Both the position numbers and the translations under genes were made by a program. Below, one piece after another: positions 25,669-36,616 of a stretch of DNA of 64,000 nt. The notes beneath the pieces were generated by a model. That model did not search any database, was not told the origin of the DNA, and saw nothing but the letters and a program-made list of their open reading frames with translations. How positions within the stretch are numbered: position 1 is the stretch's first letter; every line of letters starts with the position of its first letter. Origin of the DNA: Providencia alcalifaciens DSM 30120 (lineage in GTDB: Bacteria > Pseudomonadota > Gammaproteobacteria > Enterobacterales > Enterobacteriaceae); assembly GCF_000173415.1 (NCBI RefSeq), contig NZ_ABXW01000046.1, positions 124,001 through 188,000 on the forward strand, read 5' to 3'.

Positions 25669-26472
25669 CTATTTATCATTAAGTGTAAAATCAATAGGTA
25701 ACCTGACAGTTATCCGCCCATTGTTTAATATCTTCGTCGGAGGCTCGGGTAACGGCGCGGCACGCGATAAAACTTGCAGGGCTTCTTTGTCTAAAGAGCG
25801 CGTACCTGATGAGCCCACTAAACTGCTATCAAGTAAAAAGCCTTGGCTATCCACCGTAAACATCACCACAGGTTTGCCGATACGATTGCGTTTGCTCGCA
25901 TCTTCTGGGTAGCGCTTATATTTATTCAATTTTCCCAGCACGATGGCTTCCCATTGCTTCTGAAGGCTATCATTTGCATCTGATTGGCTATTCAGTTCCG
26001 CTGCAATTTTTTGACTTAGTATCGGTGCGGCGGCATCACTGGTCGCAGGTGCATCGCTGGCTTTCGAATCGGTGGTTTGCACTTTTTTAACTTGCTTCTG
26101 TTCCTGTTTCTGTTTTTTCGGCTCAGGCTTCGTTTTTTTGGCTTCAGCCTTAATGAGTTGCACTTCAGCTTGTTCATTAACGGGCAAAGCAGGGATCGCG
26201 ATATCTTCCGATGGTGCCTTGTGAGATTCACTCGCGACGGCAAGCTCTTGCGTTTTTCCAATATTCACTTCCGTTAACTGTTTAGCTTGAGCTTCGATAG
26301 ACAACTCCATCACCACAGACGGTGGCGGCAGTGAGTCTTCCCATCGTTCATTATGCGTTGTCCAAATAAAAATCCCCACAATAGCAACGTGTAAAACGAC
26401 TGCTAAAGCCAGCCATCCGCCCATTTTGGTGGTTCTACTGACATACCCACTTTCAAACGTTATTGTGCTCAT
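25669..26472 (-). CDS. TonB-like energy transducer
   Basis: TonB proteins carry the inner-membrane proton force to outer-membrane receptors. A single N-terminal membrane helix (LALAVVLHVAIVGIFIW) contains the conserved His. A Lys/Pro/Glu/Gln-rich spanning region follows (KPEPKKQKQEQKQ), then the C-terminal domain with YPEDASKRNRIGKPVVMFTVD and SRAAPLPEPP. The start MSTITFESG at 26472 is chosen over the frame opening at 26526. It is a paralog dedicated to the neighbouring receptor, as HasB is for HasR. The genome's main TonB is not in the window. Confidence 0.88.
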   Translation of the reverse strand: MSTITFESGYVSRTTKMGGWLALAVVLHVAIVGIFIWTTHNERWEDSLPPPSVVMELSIEAQAKQLTEVNIGKTQELAVASESHKAPSEDIAIPALPVNEQAEVQLIKAEAKKTKPEPKKQKQEQKQVKKVQTTDSKASDAPATSDAAAPILSQKIAAELNSQSDANDSLQKQWEAIVLGKLNKYKRYPEDASKRNRIGKPVVMFTVDSQGFLLDSSLVGSSGTRSLDKEALQVLSRAAPLPEPPTKILNNGRITVRLPIDFTLNDK

Positions 26473-26608
26473 ATTCATCTTACGTGCTTTTATAGAGTTG
26501 CAAATGATAATTAATAACGAATGCAAATGGAAATTATTTGCAAATAAATATGATGATTACTTCACAAAATTAACGATTTTAAATCATCATATTAGTGACT
26601 ATTGGTGA

Positions 26609-27514
26609 TTATTTCGGCGTATACCACACATAATCCGCATGTAGGTTGTCGATTTCTTCACCTACCTCAGAAATAATCAATACTTTCAATGGTTCATTAG
26701 GTGCAAGGTCGAGTACATGTAATGGAACACCAATTGCTCGTGTTGCATGATATCCCCCAGCAAAAAGAACCGCTGGAGCAGGTGCATCCAATAACCCTTG
26801 AGCCATTGCCCTATCTCTTAGCTGTTGGATATTCATCATTTTGTTAGATTGAATATCATCCAATTCACCATTGTGTGAGCGTTTAATGGTTTCATTGATT
26901 AATGCTTGAATAACAGGTTGTGTTGAGTGCTTTCCTGTCAGCTTAGGCGGGTTATTGTAAGCTTCCATAACGGCATCTCGATTAATATTTGCCGCTAACA
27001 CTGGGTATGGCTGAGCTAACAAATACTTCACTAAATTCCCATATTGTGCCCATGGCCAACCTGTATTCCAATGCAACACTTCTTGTAATTTTTCGTCTCG
27101 AATATAAGGATTGCCTTGCATTTGTTTCTGGACATTGGCGACCTTACTTTGTTGATTGGGAGTAAGCATCTCTAGCAATACCGCCCCTTGCGGGCGTATC
27201 TGTTGCATTTCTTGTGCCACCCACTGCTCAATTTGATGATGATAAATATTATCGTGTTTTTCCCCAACAATGACCCGTGGGGATGCCGCAAGTTGTTGGA
27301 TTAATTGCTGTGGTGTGATGGATTTACCGGAATCCAAATCAATGATTTTACCAACTTGAGTTAATTGAGGGTCCAACTGTGTGGCAGGTTTTGGCGTTTG
27401 AGAGGTACATCCTAGCTGTGTGAAACTCAAAACGAAAAGCATTCCTAAGCTCAGGAGTGATGACTTTTTCGTTAAATAATTCAAAGAACGTGCTGATATC
27501 ATTATCTTTTCCAT
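26609..27514 (-). CDS. ChaN-family haem-binding lipoprotein
   Basis: The signal peptide ends in a lipobox LSFTQLGC, so a lipoprotein is expected. The mature part has family marks VIVGEKHDNIYHHQIEQWV, GAVLLEMLTPNQQ and VLFAGGYHATRAIGVPLHVLD. ChaN relatives bind haem as dimers and are found with iron-uptake genes. It is the first gene after the Fur box at 27544-27562. Two starts, 27514 and 27502, are possible; the second has GGAAAAG upstream. The gap of about 140 bases to the TonB-like gene may hold a second promoter. Confidence 0.85.
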   Translation of the reverse strand: MEKIMISARSLNYLTKKSSLLSLGMLFVLSFTQLGCTSQTPKPATQLDPQLTQVGKIIDLDSGKSITPQQLIQQLAASPRVIVGEKHDNIYHHQIEQWVAQEMQQIRPQGAVLLEMLTPNQQSKVANVQKQMQGNPYIRDEKLQEVLHWNTGWPWAQYGNLVKYLLAQPYPVLAANINRDAVMEAYNNPPKLTGKHSTQPVIQALINETIKRSHNGELDDIQSNKMMNIQQLRDRAMAQGLLDAPAPAVLFAGGYHATRAIGVPLHVLDLAPNEPLKVLIISEVGEEIDNLHADYVWYTPK

Positions 27515-27543
27515 ATAGTGACTTTGAAGTCATTCAAAATACA

Positions 27544-27562
27544 GATAATGATAATCATTTTC
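27544..27562 (-). promoter_or_regulatory. Fur box of the iron/haem uptake cluster
   Basis: GATAATGATAATCATTTTC differs from the Fur consensus GATAATGATAATCATTATC at one base. It lies 30 bases before the ChaN-like ATG, so iron-dependent repression of the cluster is very likely. A weaker AATGATAATTAAT-type match occurs at 26502-26515 before the TonB-like gene. Confidence 0.88.
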
Positions 27563-27569
27563 AAATAAA

Positions 27570-27601
27570 AAAGACTCCCATTAACAAGAATGGAAGTCTT
27601 T
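27570..27601. terminator. maeB terminator
   Basis: AAGACT-c-CCATT/AATGG-a-AGTCTT with a six-base loop forms a bidirectional-looking hairpin flanked by A and T runs, between the maeB stop and the Fur-controlled promoter. Confidence 0.7.
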
Positions 27602-27655
27602 CTGGGGAACTCGATAATTAATCAATCATTCGATAAATTATTATCAATGCAATAA

Positions 27656-29941
27656 TTACAGTGGGTTTGTTTGAGCTTCCACTGCTGCTAATGCCACCAT
27701 GTTCACTATGCGGCGAACTGAGGCAATTGGTGTTAAAACATGGACGGGTTTAGCAACACCCATTAATACTGGACCTACCGTCACACCATCAGAGCTGGTC
27801 ACGCGCAGTAAGTTATAACTAATACGTGCAGCTTCCATGTTTGGCATAATTAATAAGTTTGCAGAACCTTTCAATGGGCTATCTGGCATCACATCTTTAC
27901 GAATTGATTCAATTAATGCCGCATCTGCATGCATTTCACCATCAATTTCTAAGTTTGGTTCACGGGCTCTCACTAACGCTAGCGTATCACGCATTTTCTG
28001 TGCCGATGAGCAATCTGAAGACCCAAAACTTGAACGGGATAACAACGCAACTTTTGGCTCAATACCAAATCGACGAACAGTATCCGCCGCCATTAACGTG
28101 ATTTCCGCTAACTCTTCAGGGGTTGGATCTTCGTTCACATAGGTGTCGGCAATGAACGTATTACCCGTTGGTAATAACAAAGCGTTCATTGCGCCCGCAG
28201 CGTGAGCCCCCTCACGGAAACCAAACAGGTCTTTAACCACTTGGTAATGTTCACTGTAGCTACCGATTGAACCACAGATCATGCCATCTGCTTCACCTCG
28301 CAGTACCATGATACCGCCGATAATGGTTGGGTTCGCAATCAAGGCACGACGCGCCATTTCTTGGGAGATACCACGACGCTTCATGATCTGATAATATTCT
28401 TGCCAGTATTCTTTAAAGCGTGGGTCATTTTCGTTGTTGACCACTTCAAAGTCTTTGCCCAGCTCGATATGTAATCCTAGTTTTTGGATACGCATCTCAA
28501 TCACGCTTGGACGCCCAACCAGAATTGGGAAAGCTAAACCAAGAGAAACTAACTCTTGAGTTGCATGTAAAACACGCTCTTCTTCCCCTTCCGCTAAAAC
28601 AATGCGTTTTAACTCTTTTTTCGCTTGAGAGAAAATAGGCTTCATAAATAAGTTTGTTTTATGCACAAACTGATTCAATTTTTCAACATATGCATCCATA
28701 TCCGTAATTGGACGCGTTGCGACACCCGATTCCATCGCCGCTTTCGCAACGGCTGGCGCAATTTTGACAATCAGACGTGGGTCAAACGGCTTAGGAATAA
28801 TGTATTCTGGGCCGAAAAACAGATCTTGGTTGCCATATGCTGAAGCCACTTCTTCGCTTTGCTCCGCCAGCGCTAAGTCCGCAATAGCATATACACACGC
28901 CAGTTTCATCTCTTCGTTAATGGTGGTCGCACCCACATCCAAAGCACCACGGAAGATGAATGGGAAACACAGCACGTTGTTAACTTGGTTCGGGTAGTCT
29001 GAACGTCCCGTGCAGATAATCGCATCAGGGCGAACTTCTTTCGCCAGTGGTGGCAAAATCTCAGGTTCAGGGTTTGCCAAGGCTAAAATCAGCGGGTCTT
29101 TTGCCATGGTTTTAACCATTTCTGGTGTTAATAGTCGAGGACCAGAACAACCGAGGAAAATATCCGCGTCAGGAATCGCATCCGCTAATGTACGCTGTCC
29201 ATTATCTTCAATGGCATAAGCAGCTTTAGTCGCATCCATTCGCTCATCACGACCTTTATAAATGACCCCTTTTGAGTCACAAACGGTGATGTTTTCACGT
29301 TTTAATCCTAATGCAACTAATAAGTTCATGCAGGCAATCGAGGCCGCACCCGCACCGGATACCACTAAACGAACATCGCCAATTTCTTTTTTCACAATAC
29401 GCAGACCATTGATCACCGCTGCCGTACAGATAATCGCGGTACCGTGTTGGTCATCATGGAACACAGGAATATTCATGCGTTCACGTAATTTTTGCTCAAT
29501 ATAAAAACACTCTGGTGCTTTAATATCTTCGAGGTTGATACCGCCAAAGGTCGGTTCTAACGACGCAATAATATCGATGAGTTTGTCTGGATCGGTTTCA
29601 TCCACTTCAATATCGAAAACATCAACGCCCGAGAATTTCTTAAATAAAACGCCTTTCCCTTCCATAACAGGCTTACCGGCCAATGCACCGATATTCCCTA
29701 AACCCAGTACTGCTGTACCGTTAGAGATAACCCCTACAAGGTTACCTTTTGCTGTATAGCGGTACGCTTTCAGTGGATCATCCGCAATTTCCAAGCATGG
29801 CACGGCTACCCCTGGAGAGTAGGCTAATGCGAGGTCGCGTTGGGTTACTAATGGTTTGGTTGGTGTGACAGTAATTTTCCCAGGATGAGGAAACTCATGA
29901 AAATCGAGAGCACTTTGTTTTAATTTATCATCCATCATCAA
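27656..29941 (-). CDS. maeB: NADP-dependent malic enzyme with phosphotransacetylase-like domain
   Basis: MaeB oxidatively decarboxylates malate to pyruvate with NADP. The malic domain ([32 protein letters not shown] with metal and substrate residues) spans about residues 1-155, the NAD-binding domain ([17 protein letters not shown]) about 160-400, and the C-terminal PTA_PTB-like regulatory domain ([14 protein letters not shown] and later RSSFGSSD) about 430-750. Length 761 matches E. coli MaeB. Three Met codons open the frame; the real start may be at 29935. It is followed by its own terminator. Confidence 0.97.
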   Translation of the reverse strand: MMMDDKLKQSALDFHEFPHPGKITVTPTKPLVTQRDLALAYSPGVAVPCLEIADDPLKAYRYTAKGNLVGVISNGTAVLGLGNIGALAGKPVMEGKGVLFKKFSGVDVFDIEVDETDPDKLIDIIASLEPTFGGINLEDIKAPECFYIEQKLRERMNIPVFHDDQHGTAIICTAAVINGLRIVKKEIGDVRLVVSGAGAASIACMNLLVALGLKRENITVCDSKGVIYKGRDERMDATKAAYAIEDNGQRTLADAIPDADIFLGCSGPRLLTPEMVKTMAKDPLILALANPEPEILPPLAKEVRPDAIICTGRSDYPNQVNNVLCFPFIFRGALDVGATTINEEMKLACVYAIADLALAEQSEEVASAYGNQDLFFGPEYIIPKPFDPRLIVKIAPAVAKAAMESGVATRPITDMDAYVEKLNQFVHKTNLFMKPIFSQAKKELKRIVLAEGEEERVLHATQELVSLGLAFPILVGRPSVIEMRIQKLGLHIELGKDFEVVNNENDPRFKEYWQEYYQIMKRRGISQEMARRALIANPTIIGGIMVLRGEADGMICGSIGSYSEHYQVVKDLFGFREGAHAAGAMNALLLPTGNTFIADTYVNEDPTPEELAEITLMAADTVRRFGIEPKVALLSRSSFGSSDCSSAQKMRDTLALVRAREPNLEIDGEMHADAALIESIRKDVMPDSPLKGSANLLIMPNMEAARISYNLLRVTSSDGVTVGPVLMGVAKPVHVLTPIASVRRIVNMVALAAVEAQTNPL

Positions 29942-30384
29942 GTCCTTTCAAAATTTGGTAAGGTAAGAGCCTTCACAGTATAAACACATCTTGTTAGCAA
30001 ATCATGATCGTGCCTATGATTTCCAGAAAAATCTTTCAGTTACAAGAAATCTACACGGATTTACCACAAAATGACAATGGAGTATTTTTAGGCATACACA
30101 ATATTGTTATTATTTTTATTCATATCATTTTTTAAATACCTTTAATTTTTTTCAATCTTAGTTATTATTTTTTTGAAATTAATGTATTATTCCAAAGCTT
30201 GTTTCTATTTGACCTTAAATATATCCAGCTCCATAAATTTCGCTTCCATTATTCATGCTTTCACAAAGCTAATTAATTCATCAATTAAGAATAATGATTT
30301 CATGTAATCTTGAATATATTGTATTTTAACTATATTAAACCTAGTTAATCGAATAAGTTGTAAGACATAAAAAAGGAACCCACT
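29942..30384. other. Intergenic region between maeB and the response-regulator gene
   Basis: These 443 bases are AT-rich and hold the divergent upstream regions of maeB and the regulator gene. I see no frame with coding character, no RNA gene and no clear operator. GGAACC lies just before the regulator ATG as a weak ribosome site. Confidence 0.5.
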
Positions 30385-31005
30385 ATGTCTAATCACACGG
30401 TTATGATTATCGATGAACATCCTATTTTTCGCTTTGGGTTATCTCATTTATTAGAATCAAAAGCTGAATTTAAAATCACAGCTGAAGTTTCTAATAGCAA
30501 AGAAGCCTTAAACATTGCCACCACTAAACAACCCAATATGATACTGATCGACACTATCTTGCAGGGTAATAAAACATTCGAGACTATCCGATTACTGCGC
30601 AAACATTGCATTAATAGCTACCTCCTTGTGCTTTCCTTCTCAACAATGAAAACGGATATATATGCCGCCATTGATGCCGGTGCTCAGGGTTACCTTCTAA
30701 AGAATAGTGAGCTAGACATGCTACTCAATAGCCTGAAAAAAGCGATGGAAGGACATCATGTATTCAGCGAAAAAGTTTATCAGCATCTTATTACACGCCA
30801 TCAAACTAAAGATCCTCTATCCACATTAACTCGTCGTGAATGCGAAATACTACATGAAATGGCTGCTGGATTAAAAAATAAAGAAATATCTCAATTATTA
30901 TTTATTTCAGAGGAAACCGTTAAAGTTCACATTCGAAATGTTTTAAAGAAATTACGGGTTCGCTCTCGCTTAGAAGCCAGTTTAATATACATGCGTTCAA
31001 AATAA
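30385..31005 (+). CDS. Lone NarL/FixJ-family response regulator
   Basis: A 206-residue two-domain regulator. The receiver domain has IIDEHPIFR near the N-terminus, the probable phosphate-accepting Asp in MILIDTIL at about residue 54, and the Lys in YLLKNSE at about 106. The C-terminal LuxR-type helix-turn-helix has LTRRECEILHEMAAGLKNKEISQLL and ETVKVHIRNVLKKL. It is close in wording to NarL/NarP. No sensor kinase gene adjoins. In E. coli, narQ and acrD lie between maeB and yffB, so this may be a remnant of a nitrate-type module, but that is inference. Confidence 0.8.
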   Translation: MSNHTVMIIDEHPIFRFGLSHLLESKAEFKITAEVSNSKEALNIATTKQPNMILIDTILQGNKTFETIRLLRKHCINSYLLVLSFSTMKTDIYAAIDAGAQGYLLKNSELDMLLNSLKKAMEGHHVFSEKVYQHLITRHQTKDPLSTLTRRECEILHEMAAGLKNKEISQLLFISEETVKVHIRNVLKKLRVRSRLEASLIYMRSK

Positions 31006-31213
31006 TTTAATCTGATTTAATTTAATTAACGTAAGTTATCTGAATTAATTATTTTATTATCTATTTATAAAATTATGAATATTAACTCTGCCTTAGTTAC
31101 TATTAAATCGTTTTTTATATTAATAAATCTTTTCGATTCAAAGGGGTAGACCACAATTGTATTTTCCCTCATTATGTATGGCATAACATTGTTCGCCATC
31201 AGAGGAAAATCAT

Positions 31214-31585
31214 ATGTCCAATACCCCTGTGCCCCCTTATACCATGTATGGGATTAAAAACTGCGATACCATTAAAAAAGCACGCCGTTACTTAGACGAT
31301 AATGCAATCGGCTACCAATTCCATGACTATCGCGTTGATGGCATCACAGATGAGCTTCTCTCCACATTTTTACAGCATATCGATTGGGAAACGCTTGTGA
31401 ACAAACGAGGTACCACTTGGCGTAAACTGAGCGATGAAGAAAAAAATGCCGTTATTGATGCAGACAGCGCCAAGAAAGCACTACTCGCTGAACCAGCAAT
31501 GATCAAGCGCCCTATCCTTATCTCCGCTGACCACCGTTACCTTGTCGGATTCAATGCTGACGAATACCAATCATTCACACGATAA
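31214..31585 (+). CDS. yffB: ArsC/Spx-like protein YffB
   Basis: A 123-residue thioredoxin-fold protein. [18 protein letters not shown] carries the single active-type Cys near residue 17, and the middle holds [14 protein letters not shown] and PAMIKRPIL, the latter with the Arg of the ArsC family. It is usually found just before dapE, as here with an 11-base gap. Its role is unproven; relatives have been called glutathione-dependent reductases. AGAGGAAAA precedes the start. Confidence 0.9.
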   Translation: MSNTPVPPYTMYGIKNCDTIKKARRYLDDNAIGYQFHDYRVDGITDELLSTFLQHIDWETLVNKRGTTWRKLSDEEKNAVIDADSAKKALLAEPAMIKRPILISADHRYLVGFNADEYQSFTR

Positions 31586-31596
31586 AAGGTGACTCA

Positions 31597-32727
31597 ATGA
31601 ACTGCCCTGTCATCGAACTTGCACAACAACTTATTGCACGCCCATCAATCAGCCCTGATGACCAAGGTTGCCAAGATTTACTGATTGAACGTTTGAATAA
31701 CATCGGTTTTACCGTTGAAAAAATGCCGTTTGGCGATACGCTTAATTTTTGGGCTCATCGCGGCAACGCAGGTAAAACACTTGCGTTTGCTGGACACACA
31801 GATGTTGTCCCTGCTGGCGATCATAGCAAGTGGCAGACGCCGCCATTCTCGCCAACCATTATCAATCAACATTTATATGGGCGTGGCGCCGCTGATATGA
31901 AAGGCTCTATTGCCGCGATGGTCGTCGCCGCTGAGCGCTTTGTCGAAAAATATCCGACTCATACGGGACGTCTCGCATTTTTGATTACCTCTGATGAAGA
32001 GGCTAAAGCGACCCACGGGACTGTTAAAGTCGTTGAAACATTACAAGCTCGCCATGAATCCGTCGATTACTGCTTAGTAGGGGAACCGTCGAGCCAATCT
32101 GCGCTTGGCGATATCATTAAAAATGGTCGTCGAGGCTCTATCACCGCCCACTTAACCATTTTAGGCACACAAGGGCACGTCGCTTACCCACACCTTGCAG
32201 ACAACCCCGTGCATCGCGCAACAAACTTTCTTCAAGAATTAGTCACAACAAAATGGGATGACGGTAACCAATACTTCCCTGCCACCAGTATGCAAATTGC
32301 CAATATTAATGCGGGTACGGGTGCAGATAACGTGATCCCTGGAGAGCTAAAGGTACAATTCAACTTCCGCTTTAGTACGGAATTGACTGACACCATAATC
32401 CGTGAACGCGTCACTGACATGCTTGAGCGCCATGGTCTGGCTTATCGCTTAGAATGGTTCTTATCCGGTCAGCCTTTCTTAACAGGTGACAGTGAATTAG
32501 TGAGTGCAACCGTCCAAGCTATCCATGAAGTTACAGGGCGTGAAACCACACTATCCACCAGCGGCGGTACATCTGACGGGCGTTTTATTGCGCAAATGGG
32601 TACCCATGTGATTGAATTGGGTCCACTGAATGCCACCATCCATAAAGTGGATGAGTGCGTTAGCATCGAGGATTTACAACAGCTTGCTGTCATTTATGAG
32701 CGCATCATGGAGTTACTACTACTATGA
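31597..32727 (+). CDS. dapE: Succinyl-diaminopimelate desuccinylase
   Basis: DapE removes succinate from N-succinyl-LL-DAP in the lysine and peptidoglycan pathway. It is an M20 zinc enzyme with the metal ligands in [32 protein letters not shown] and the late HKVDECVS. Length 376 is standard. AAAGGTGA stands before the ATG. The next gene overlaps its stop by four bases, so the two are coupled. Confidence 0.97.
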   Translation: MNCPVIELAQQLIARPSISPDDQGCQDLLIERLNNIGFTVEKMPFGDTLNFWAHRGNAGKTLAFAGHTDVVPAGDHSKWQTPPFSPTIINQHLYGRGAADMKGSIAAMVVAAERFVEKYPTHTGRLAFLITSDEEAKATHGTVKVVETLQARHESVDYCLVGEPSSQSALGDIIKNGRRGSITAHLTILGTQGHVAYPHLADNPVHRATNFLQELVTTKWDDGNQYFPATSMQIANINAGTGADNVIPGELKVQFNFRFSTELTDTIIRERVTDMLERHGLAYRLEWFLSGQPFLTGDSELVSATVQAIHEVTGRETTLSTSGGTSDGRFIAQMGTHVIELGPLNATIHKVDECVSIEDLQQLAVIYERIMELLLL

Positions 32728-33392
32728 TCACCATCGAGATGCTTACAGGGCGTTCCACCGACCATTTAGTCACATTAGGCGGTCATCATCGACTGCAATT
32801 TAATACCACTAAAGCCTTTCTTGCTATGCAACAAGCTGCGGCACGCGCAGGATTCAAGTTACAATCTGCCAGCGCATTTCGCGACTTTGCTCGTCAACAG
32901 GTGATTTGGAATGAAAAATTTGCAGGTCAACGTCCTGTTCTCGATACACACAGCCAACCGCTAGACATTTCGACCTTAACTGAAGGGCAGCTGTGTGAAG
33001 CGATTTTGCATTGGTCTGCGTTGCCCGGTGCTAGCCGCCATCATTGGGGAACTGAAATTGATGTTTACGATCCGCTACGGATCCCCGCTGGACAAACATT
33101 GCAATTGGAACCGTGGGAATACCAAGAAGGTGGGTATTTCGCTGAGTTAAATGATTGGCTCACCGATAATATGGCAACGTTTGATTTCTATCGCCCTTTT
33201 ACTGCTACAGATGCCGGTGTAGCAGAAGAACCTTGGCACATTAGTTACTGGCCATTGTCCCATGAAGCAGAGCAACTATTAACGCCAGACATTATCAAAC
33301 AGGTACTCACTGAGGAAGATATTAGTGGGAAAAACTGGTTACTCGCTAACCTTGAATATGTGTTTAACCGCTATATTAAAGTGCCGGATTAA
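32724..33392 (+). CDS. M15-family D-alanyl-D-alanine carboxypeptidase-like protein
   Basis: The motif [14 protein letters not shown] at about residues 99-112 gives the HxxxxxxD zinc ligands, and EPWHISYW at about 171-178 gives the catalytic Glu and third ligand, as in LdcB/VanY peptidases. [10 protein letters not shown] is the usual upstream motif. It lacks a signal peptide, so it may act on cytoplasmic muropeptides or be exported by an unseen route. Coupling to dapE by ATGA ties it to cell-wall peptide metabolism. A strong terminator follows. Confidence 0.85.
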   Translation: MITIEMLTGRSTDHLVTLGGHHRLQFNTTKAFLAMQQAAARAGFKLQSASAFRDFARQQVIWNEKFAGQRPVLDTHSQPLDISTLTEGQLCEAILHWSALPGASRHHWGTEIDVYDPLRIPAGQTLQLEPWEYQEGGYFAELNDWLTDNMATFDFYRPFTATDAGVAEEPWHISYWPLSHEAEQLLTPDIIKQVLTEEDISGKNWLLANLEYVFNRYIKVPD

Positions 33393-33400
33393 TGTTTATT

Positions 33401-33432
33401 GTCACTCGGTGCCTTACTGAGTGACATTTTTC
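33401..33432 (+). terminator. Terminator of the yffB-dapE operon
   Basis: GTCACTCgGT-gcctt-ACtGAGTGAC is a 10-bp stem with one mismatch, followed by ATTTTT. Confidence 0.85.
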
Positions 33433-33436
33433 CACT

Positions 33437-33835
33437 TTATAACTCAGTCTTACTCTGCTGAGTTTCCGTAGCATCCACCACAGGTAAACGGTACATAAAA
33501 ATCAGCAACCAACACATTCCCACGAATAGCCCGATTTTTAACCACCCATAACTGACCACCCAAATCGAAAATGCAAATGTCAGGACGATGAGCGTCATCG
33601 CTTTCGGTTTTACACCTTTAGGTAATGCCCGATAAGTCTGCCAGTGACGTAAATAACCGCCAAACCATGAGCGATACAATAGCCAATTATGAAAACGTGG
33701 GGATGAACGAGAAAAACACCATGCTGCCAGTAATAAAAAACACGTTGTTGGCATCACAGGTAAAATTGCGCCTAAAAAGGCTAAGCCAACGGCAATCCAC
33801 CCTACTGTAATGAATATGATCTTCTTTATATTCAT
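33437..33835 (-). CDS. Inner-membrane protein of the YbaN/DUF454 family
   Basis: The 132-residue protein begins MNIKKIIFITVGWIAVGLAF and contains the family marks GAILPVMPTTCFLLLAAWCFSRSSPRFHNWLL and a later GVKPKAM. Three to four membrane helices are visible. The function of the family is not known. ATG 33835 is used because it fits the family start; the frame is open to 33880. It is convergent with the dapE operon. Confidence 0.85.
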   Translation of the reverse strand: MNIKKIIFITVGWIAVGLAFLGAILPVMPTTCFLLLAAWCFSRSSPRFHNWLLYRSWFGGYLRHWQTYRALPKGVKPKAMTLIVLTFAFSIWVVSYGWLKIGLFVGMCWLLIFMYRLPVVDATETQQSKTEL

Positions 33836-33946
33836 TCCGGCTCTCCCGTTAAAACAAAAAACATGGTTAAATAACCCCACTTAAGCTAGCTAATTAGCAA
33901 CGTTGGCTGCGCTACACATTATTATGATTAATATAAGAAGGCAAAT

Positions 33947-34141
33947 ATGCATTGGTTAGCCGATTATTGGTGGATCATTCTACTTTTATTGGTTGGCGTC
34001 ATTTGGAATTCAGTTAAAGAAATGATGCGACTCGACCCCAAAAAATATTTAGACGACAAACCTAAAATTCCACCTCACCAAGATAATAATCACCTGTGGG
34101 ACGATGAAGACGACGATTGGCCTAAGGACAAAAAACGCTAA
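33947..34141 (+). CDS. ypfN: UPF0370 small membrane protein YpfN
   Basis: A 64-residue protein, [21 protein letters not shown] at the start as one membrane helix, then [21 protein letters not shown] and an acidic-basic tail. It matches the UPF0370 family and its usual place between dapE and tmcA. The 3' end overlaps that of the convergent tmcA by 20 bases. Function unknown. Confidence 0.92.
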   Translation: MHWLADYWWIILLLLVGVIWNSVKEMMRLDPKKYLDDKPKIPPHQDNNHLWDDEDDDWPKDKKR

Positions 34142-36155
34142 TTTGCTGTTTTAATCCGCGCGTCTGTTCAGCGTAATAATCATTCAACCATTGGGCAATT
34201 TCCATTCTTGCACGTTTTAGCCACTGTTTTCGCCCTGCTAAACCTAGCCGCTTTGCTGCCTGCTCGATGGATAGCCCTTGCAGGAAGTAATATCCAAGAG
34301 CAGTATTCACCATTTCATGCGAATGTTGTTGCTGAAAAACAGCTAAAAAGCGCTGTAGTGACGCCTCACTCGCCGCAAGCGAGCGGCTATAATGGCTAAA
34401 GCCGACTAATTCTAGCCAATCCCCAGCATCAAGTAGCTGCTCAGATGTGCTTTTCAGATTAAATTCATCGAGATCATCACGCCAAAACAGATCTCGCTGT
34501 AAGCGATGTTGCCCCAGATGGCAGATTGCCCGAGCTTGCGTAGATAGCGGCAATATCGCCATTGCAGTATAACAGCCACTACTTGCCTCAATATGGCGCC
34601 CTATACGTAAAAGATGGAATCCCGCTGATTGCCAAAATGCCAATAAGTCAGGCGTCAAACCAAAACTCACCGAAAGAAAATCCAAACCATCCTGAACACC
34701 GCGTTCCACTTGTAATGCTAATAAGCGTTGCCCGATTTTTTGGCGGCGATATCGGGTCTGCACTGCAATCCTCATCACACGCCGAGAACGCAACCTCGAT
34801 GCCTCAGGAAAATAACTATGCGCAGCAAGAGATTGCGCCACTAAATTTCCCCGAGGACGCCGTAATCCAGCCCAAATTTGCCAGCTTAAATGCGTCTCTA
34901 ACCCTCCTTCATCCACCAGCCAAACAGCCCCCATAACATCCTGATTATCGTGGCTTATCATCGCAAAATGTTGATGCTGAGCATCCAATAATCGTCGTAG
35001 ATCCAGTGGTGACGTTCGATAATGTGCCGCCGTTAATAAACCATAAAACCCCTTCAGCAACTTAGGATCATCCGCAAGTTGTTGTTGGTTCAACAACTGT
35101 GTAATCGCTGGTGCATCGATAGCATGAGGGGATTCCACCTCACCTAACAAAAGACTCTGATTAATCACTTTTTCGAGCGGATCATCCTGCGCAAATCGAA
35201 TCGACTGAGTTAGCGATAACTCAGTAAAATTCTCAAGGCTATCGCAAAATTTCATCACAAATCCACGCCCAGTACCTTCATACCCTTCGACTGTCGTCGT
35301 CATTAAAACCCGCGGAAAGTAGGCGATAATTTTTCGTAGCATGTGCGTTGGAATTGCGGCGGCTTCATCAATAATCAACCAATCTGCATCAATCGTTTGA
35401 CCAAATTCGCAATAGTGTAAAAGCGCATCTGGTGCCCAAAATTCAAGTTCATGTTCCGCATACTCAGCCACCACACGGGTGGAAACTTTCGCCGGTGCAC
35501 AACACCAGCACTTTCCCTGCCACTGTTTTATCAGCATCCCTGCAACTGTCGATTTTCCTCTTCCTCGAGGTGCGATCAATCCCCAAACACCGCAATTAGC
35601 GGACATTAATTGTTTCAGGGCATTGAGTTGCTGTTGAGTCGGTTGACCTAAAGGTGGAAACCATTTGGGGTGATCGGGTAGCAAATTCAAGAAACGTGGC
35701 TGGTTTTGCTCCACAACTAACACTTCGGGACAATTCAAAAATGTTCGCTGTAAATGACGGACAAAATTGGGAGTAGGGATTTCACCAAAGTGCTCATTCC
35801 AACGCTCACTATCCGCATCATTTTGACTTGCCCACGTTGACTGTGGCGGAGTACAGAGCACCAATAAACTACCCGCTTTTAATGTTCCCGCTAAGATAGC
35901 AAGGGCTTCGCTGTGCAGTCCTTTACGTGCATCAAAGATGCCATGGGTGAATTCACGTCCCAGCAATAATTGCGCTTTTTCCGGTAGGATATTATTGGGT
36001 AACTCTGATGAAATACACAGCCAATCTCCCGCTAAATAACTTTGAATTTGCTGAAGTTCATTCGAGATCCATTCACTCTCACCTGATATCACCAGCAAAC
36101 GGCGATAACCCATAGTTTGTAGCTGTTCAACAATTGCCTGTAATGATTTTTGCAT
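34122..36155 (-). CDS. tmcA: tRNA(Met) cytidine acetyltransferase
   Basis: TmcA makes N4-acetylcytidine at the wobble base of elongator tRNA-Met, using ATP and acetyl-CoA. The helicase-like part has the P-loop [12 protein letters not shown] at about residue 195 and Walker [10 protein letters not shown] at about 265. The GNAT acetyltransferase domain follows ([18 protein letters not shown], about residues 465-485), then the C-terminal tRNA-binding part. Length 677 is in the normal range. It is eight bases from the DUF441 gene in the same direction. Confidence 0.95.
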   Translation of the reverse strand: MQKSLQAIVEQLQTMGYRRLLVISGESEWISNELQQIQSYLAGDWLCISSELPNNILPEKAQLLLGREFTHGIFDARKGLHSEALAILAGTLKAGSLLVLCTPPQSTWASQNDADSERWNEHFGEIPTPNFVRHLQRTFLNCPEVLVVEQNQPRFLNLLPDHPKWFPPLGQPTQQQLNALKQLMSANCGVWGLIAPRGRGKSTVAGMLIKQWQGKCWCCAPAKVSTRVVAEYAEHELEFWAPDALLHYCEFGQTIDADWLIIDEAAAIPTHMLRKIIAYFPRVLMTTTVEGYEGTGRGFVMKFCDSLENFTELSLTQSIRFAQDDPLEKVINQSLLLGEVESPHAIDAPAITQLLNQQQLADDPKLLKGFYGLLTAAHYRTSPLDLRRLLDAQHQHFAMISHDNQDVMGAVWLVDEGGLETHLSWQIWAGLRRPRGNLVAQSLAAHSYFPEASRLRSRRVMRIAVQTRYRRQKIGQRLLALQVERGVQDGLDFLSVSFGLTPDLLAFWQSAGFHLLRIGRHIEASSGCYTAMAILPLSTQARAICHLGQHRLQRDLFWRDDLDEFNLKSTSEQLLDAGDWLELVGFSHYSRSLAASEASLQRFLAVFQQQHSHEMVNTALGYYFLQGLSIEQAAKRLGLAGRKQWLKRARMEIAQWLNDYYAEQTRGLKQQISVFCP

Positions 36156-36163
36156 AAGTCGCG

Positions 36164-36616
36164 CTACGATTTACCAACCAATAATGAGAGAATTCCAGCC
36201 GCAATCAACGGTCCGACAGGAACCCCGCGGAATAGTGCCACACCAATCACCGTACCGACTAATAATCCTGCAACAGTTGAAGGTTGGCTTCCCATGAGTG
36301 CCACCCCACGGCTCCCTAACCAAGAAACCAACACGCCAATCACTATTGCTAAGAGTGATTTCCAATTCAAAAATGAGCCTAATACATCATTTGCGGAGAT
36401 CTTCCCACTGGCAATCGGCGCCATTACCCCTATAGTCAATATTAAAATCCCAATAGTTAATCCGTATTTTTCTACCCAAGGAAAGAAATTATTCAGTGGC
36501 GTGATCCGTACAACCAACAGAAACAGCATGGCTAACGTCACCGTCATGTTATGACTGATAATACCTAGCCCTGCCAGTACCAGCAAAATGATCAGCGTTG
36601 GATCAACTTGGCTCAT
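36164..36616 (-). CDS. DUF441 inner-membrane protein (YeaL type)
   Basis: A 150-residue protein with four hydrophobic segments and family marks [33 protein letters not shown], and [15 protein letters not shown] with [22 protein letters not shown]. The role is unknown. It lies just upstream of tmcA and probably shares its transcript. GGGAAAA precedes the ATG. Confidence 0.88.
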   Translation of the reverse strand: MSQVDPTLIILLVLAGLGIISHNMTVTLAMLFLLVVRITPLNNFFPWVEKYGLTIGILILTIGVMAPIASGKISANDVLGSFLNWKSLLAIVIGVLVSWLGSRGVALMGSQPSTVAGLLVGTVIGVALFRGVPVGPLIAAGILSLLVGKS

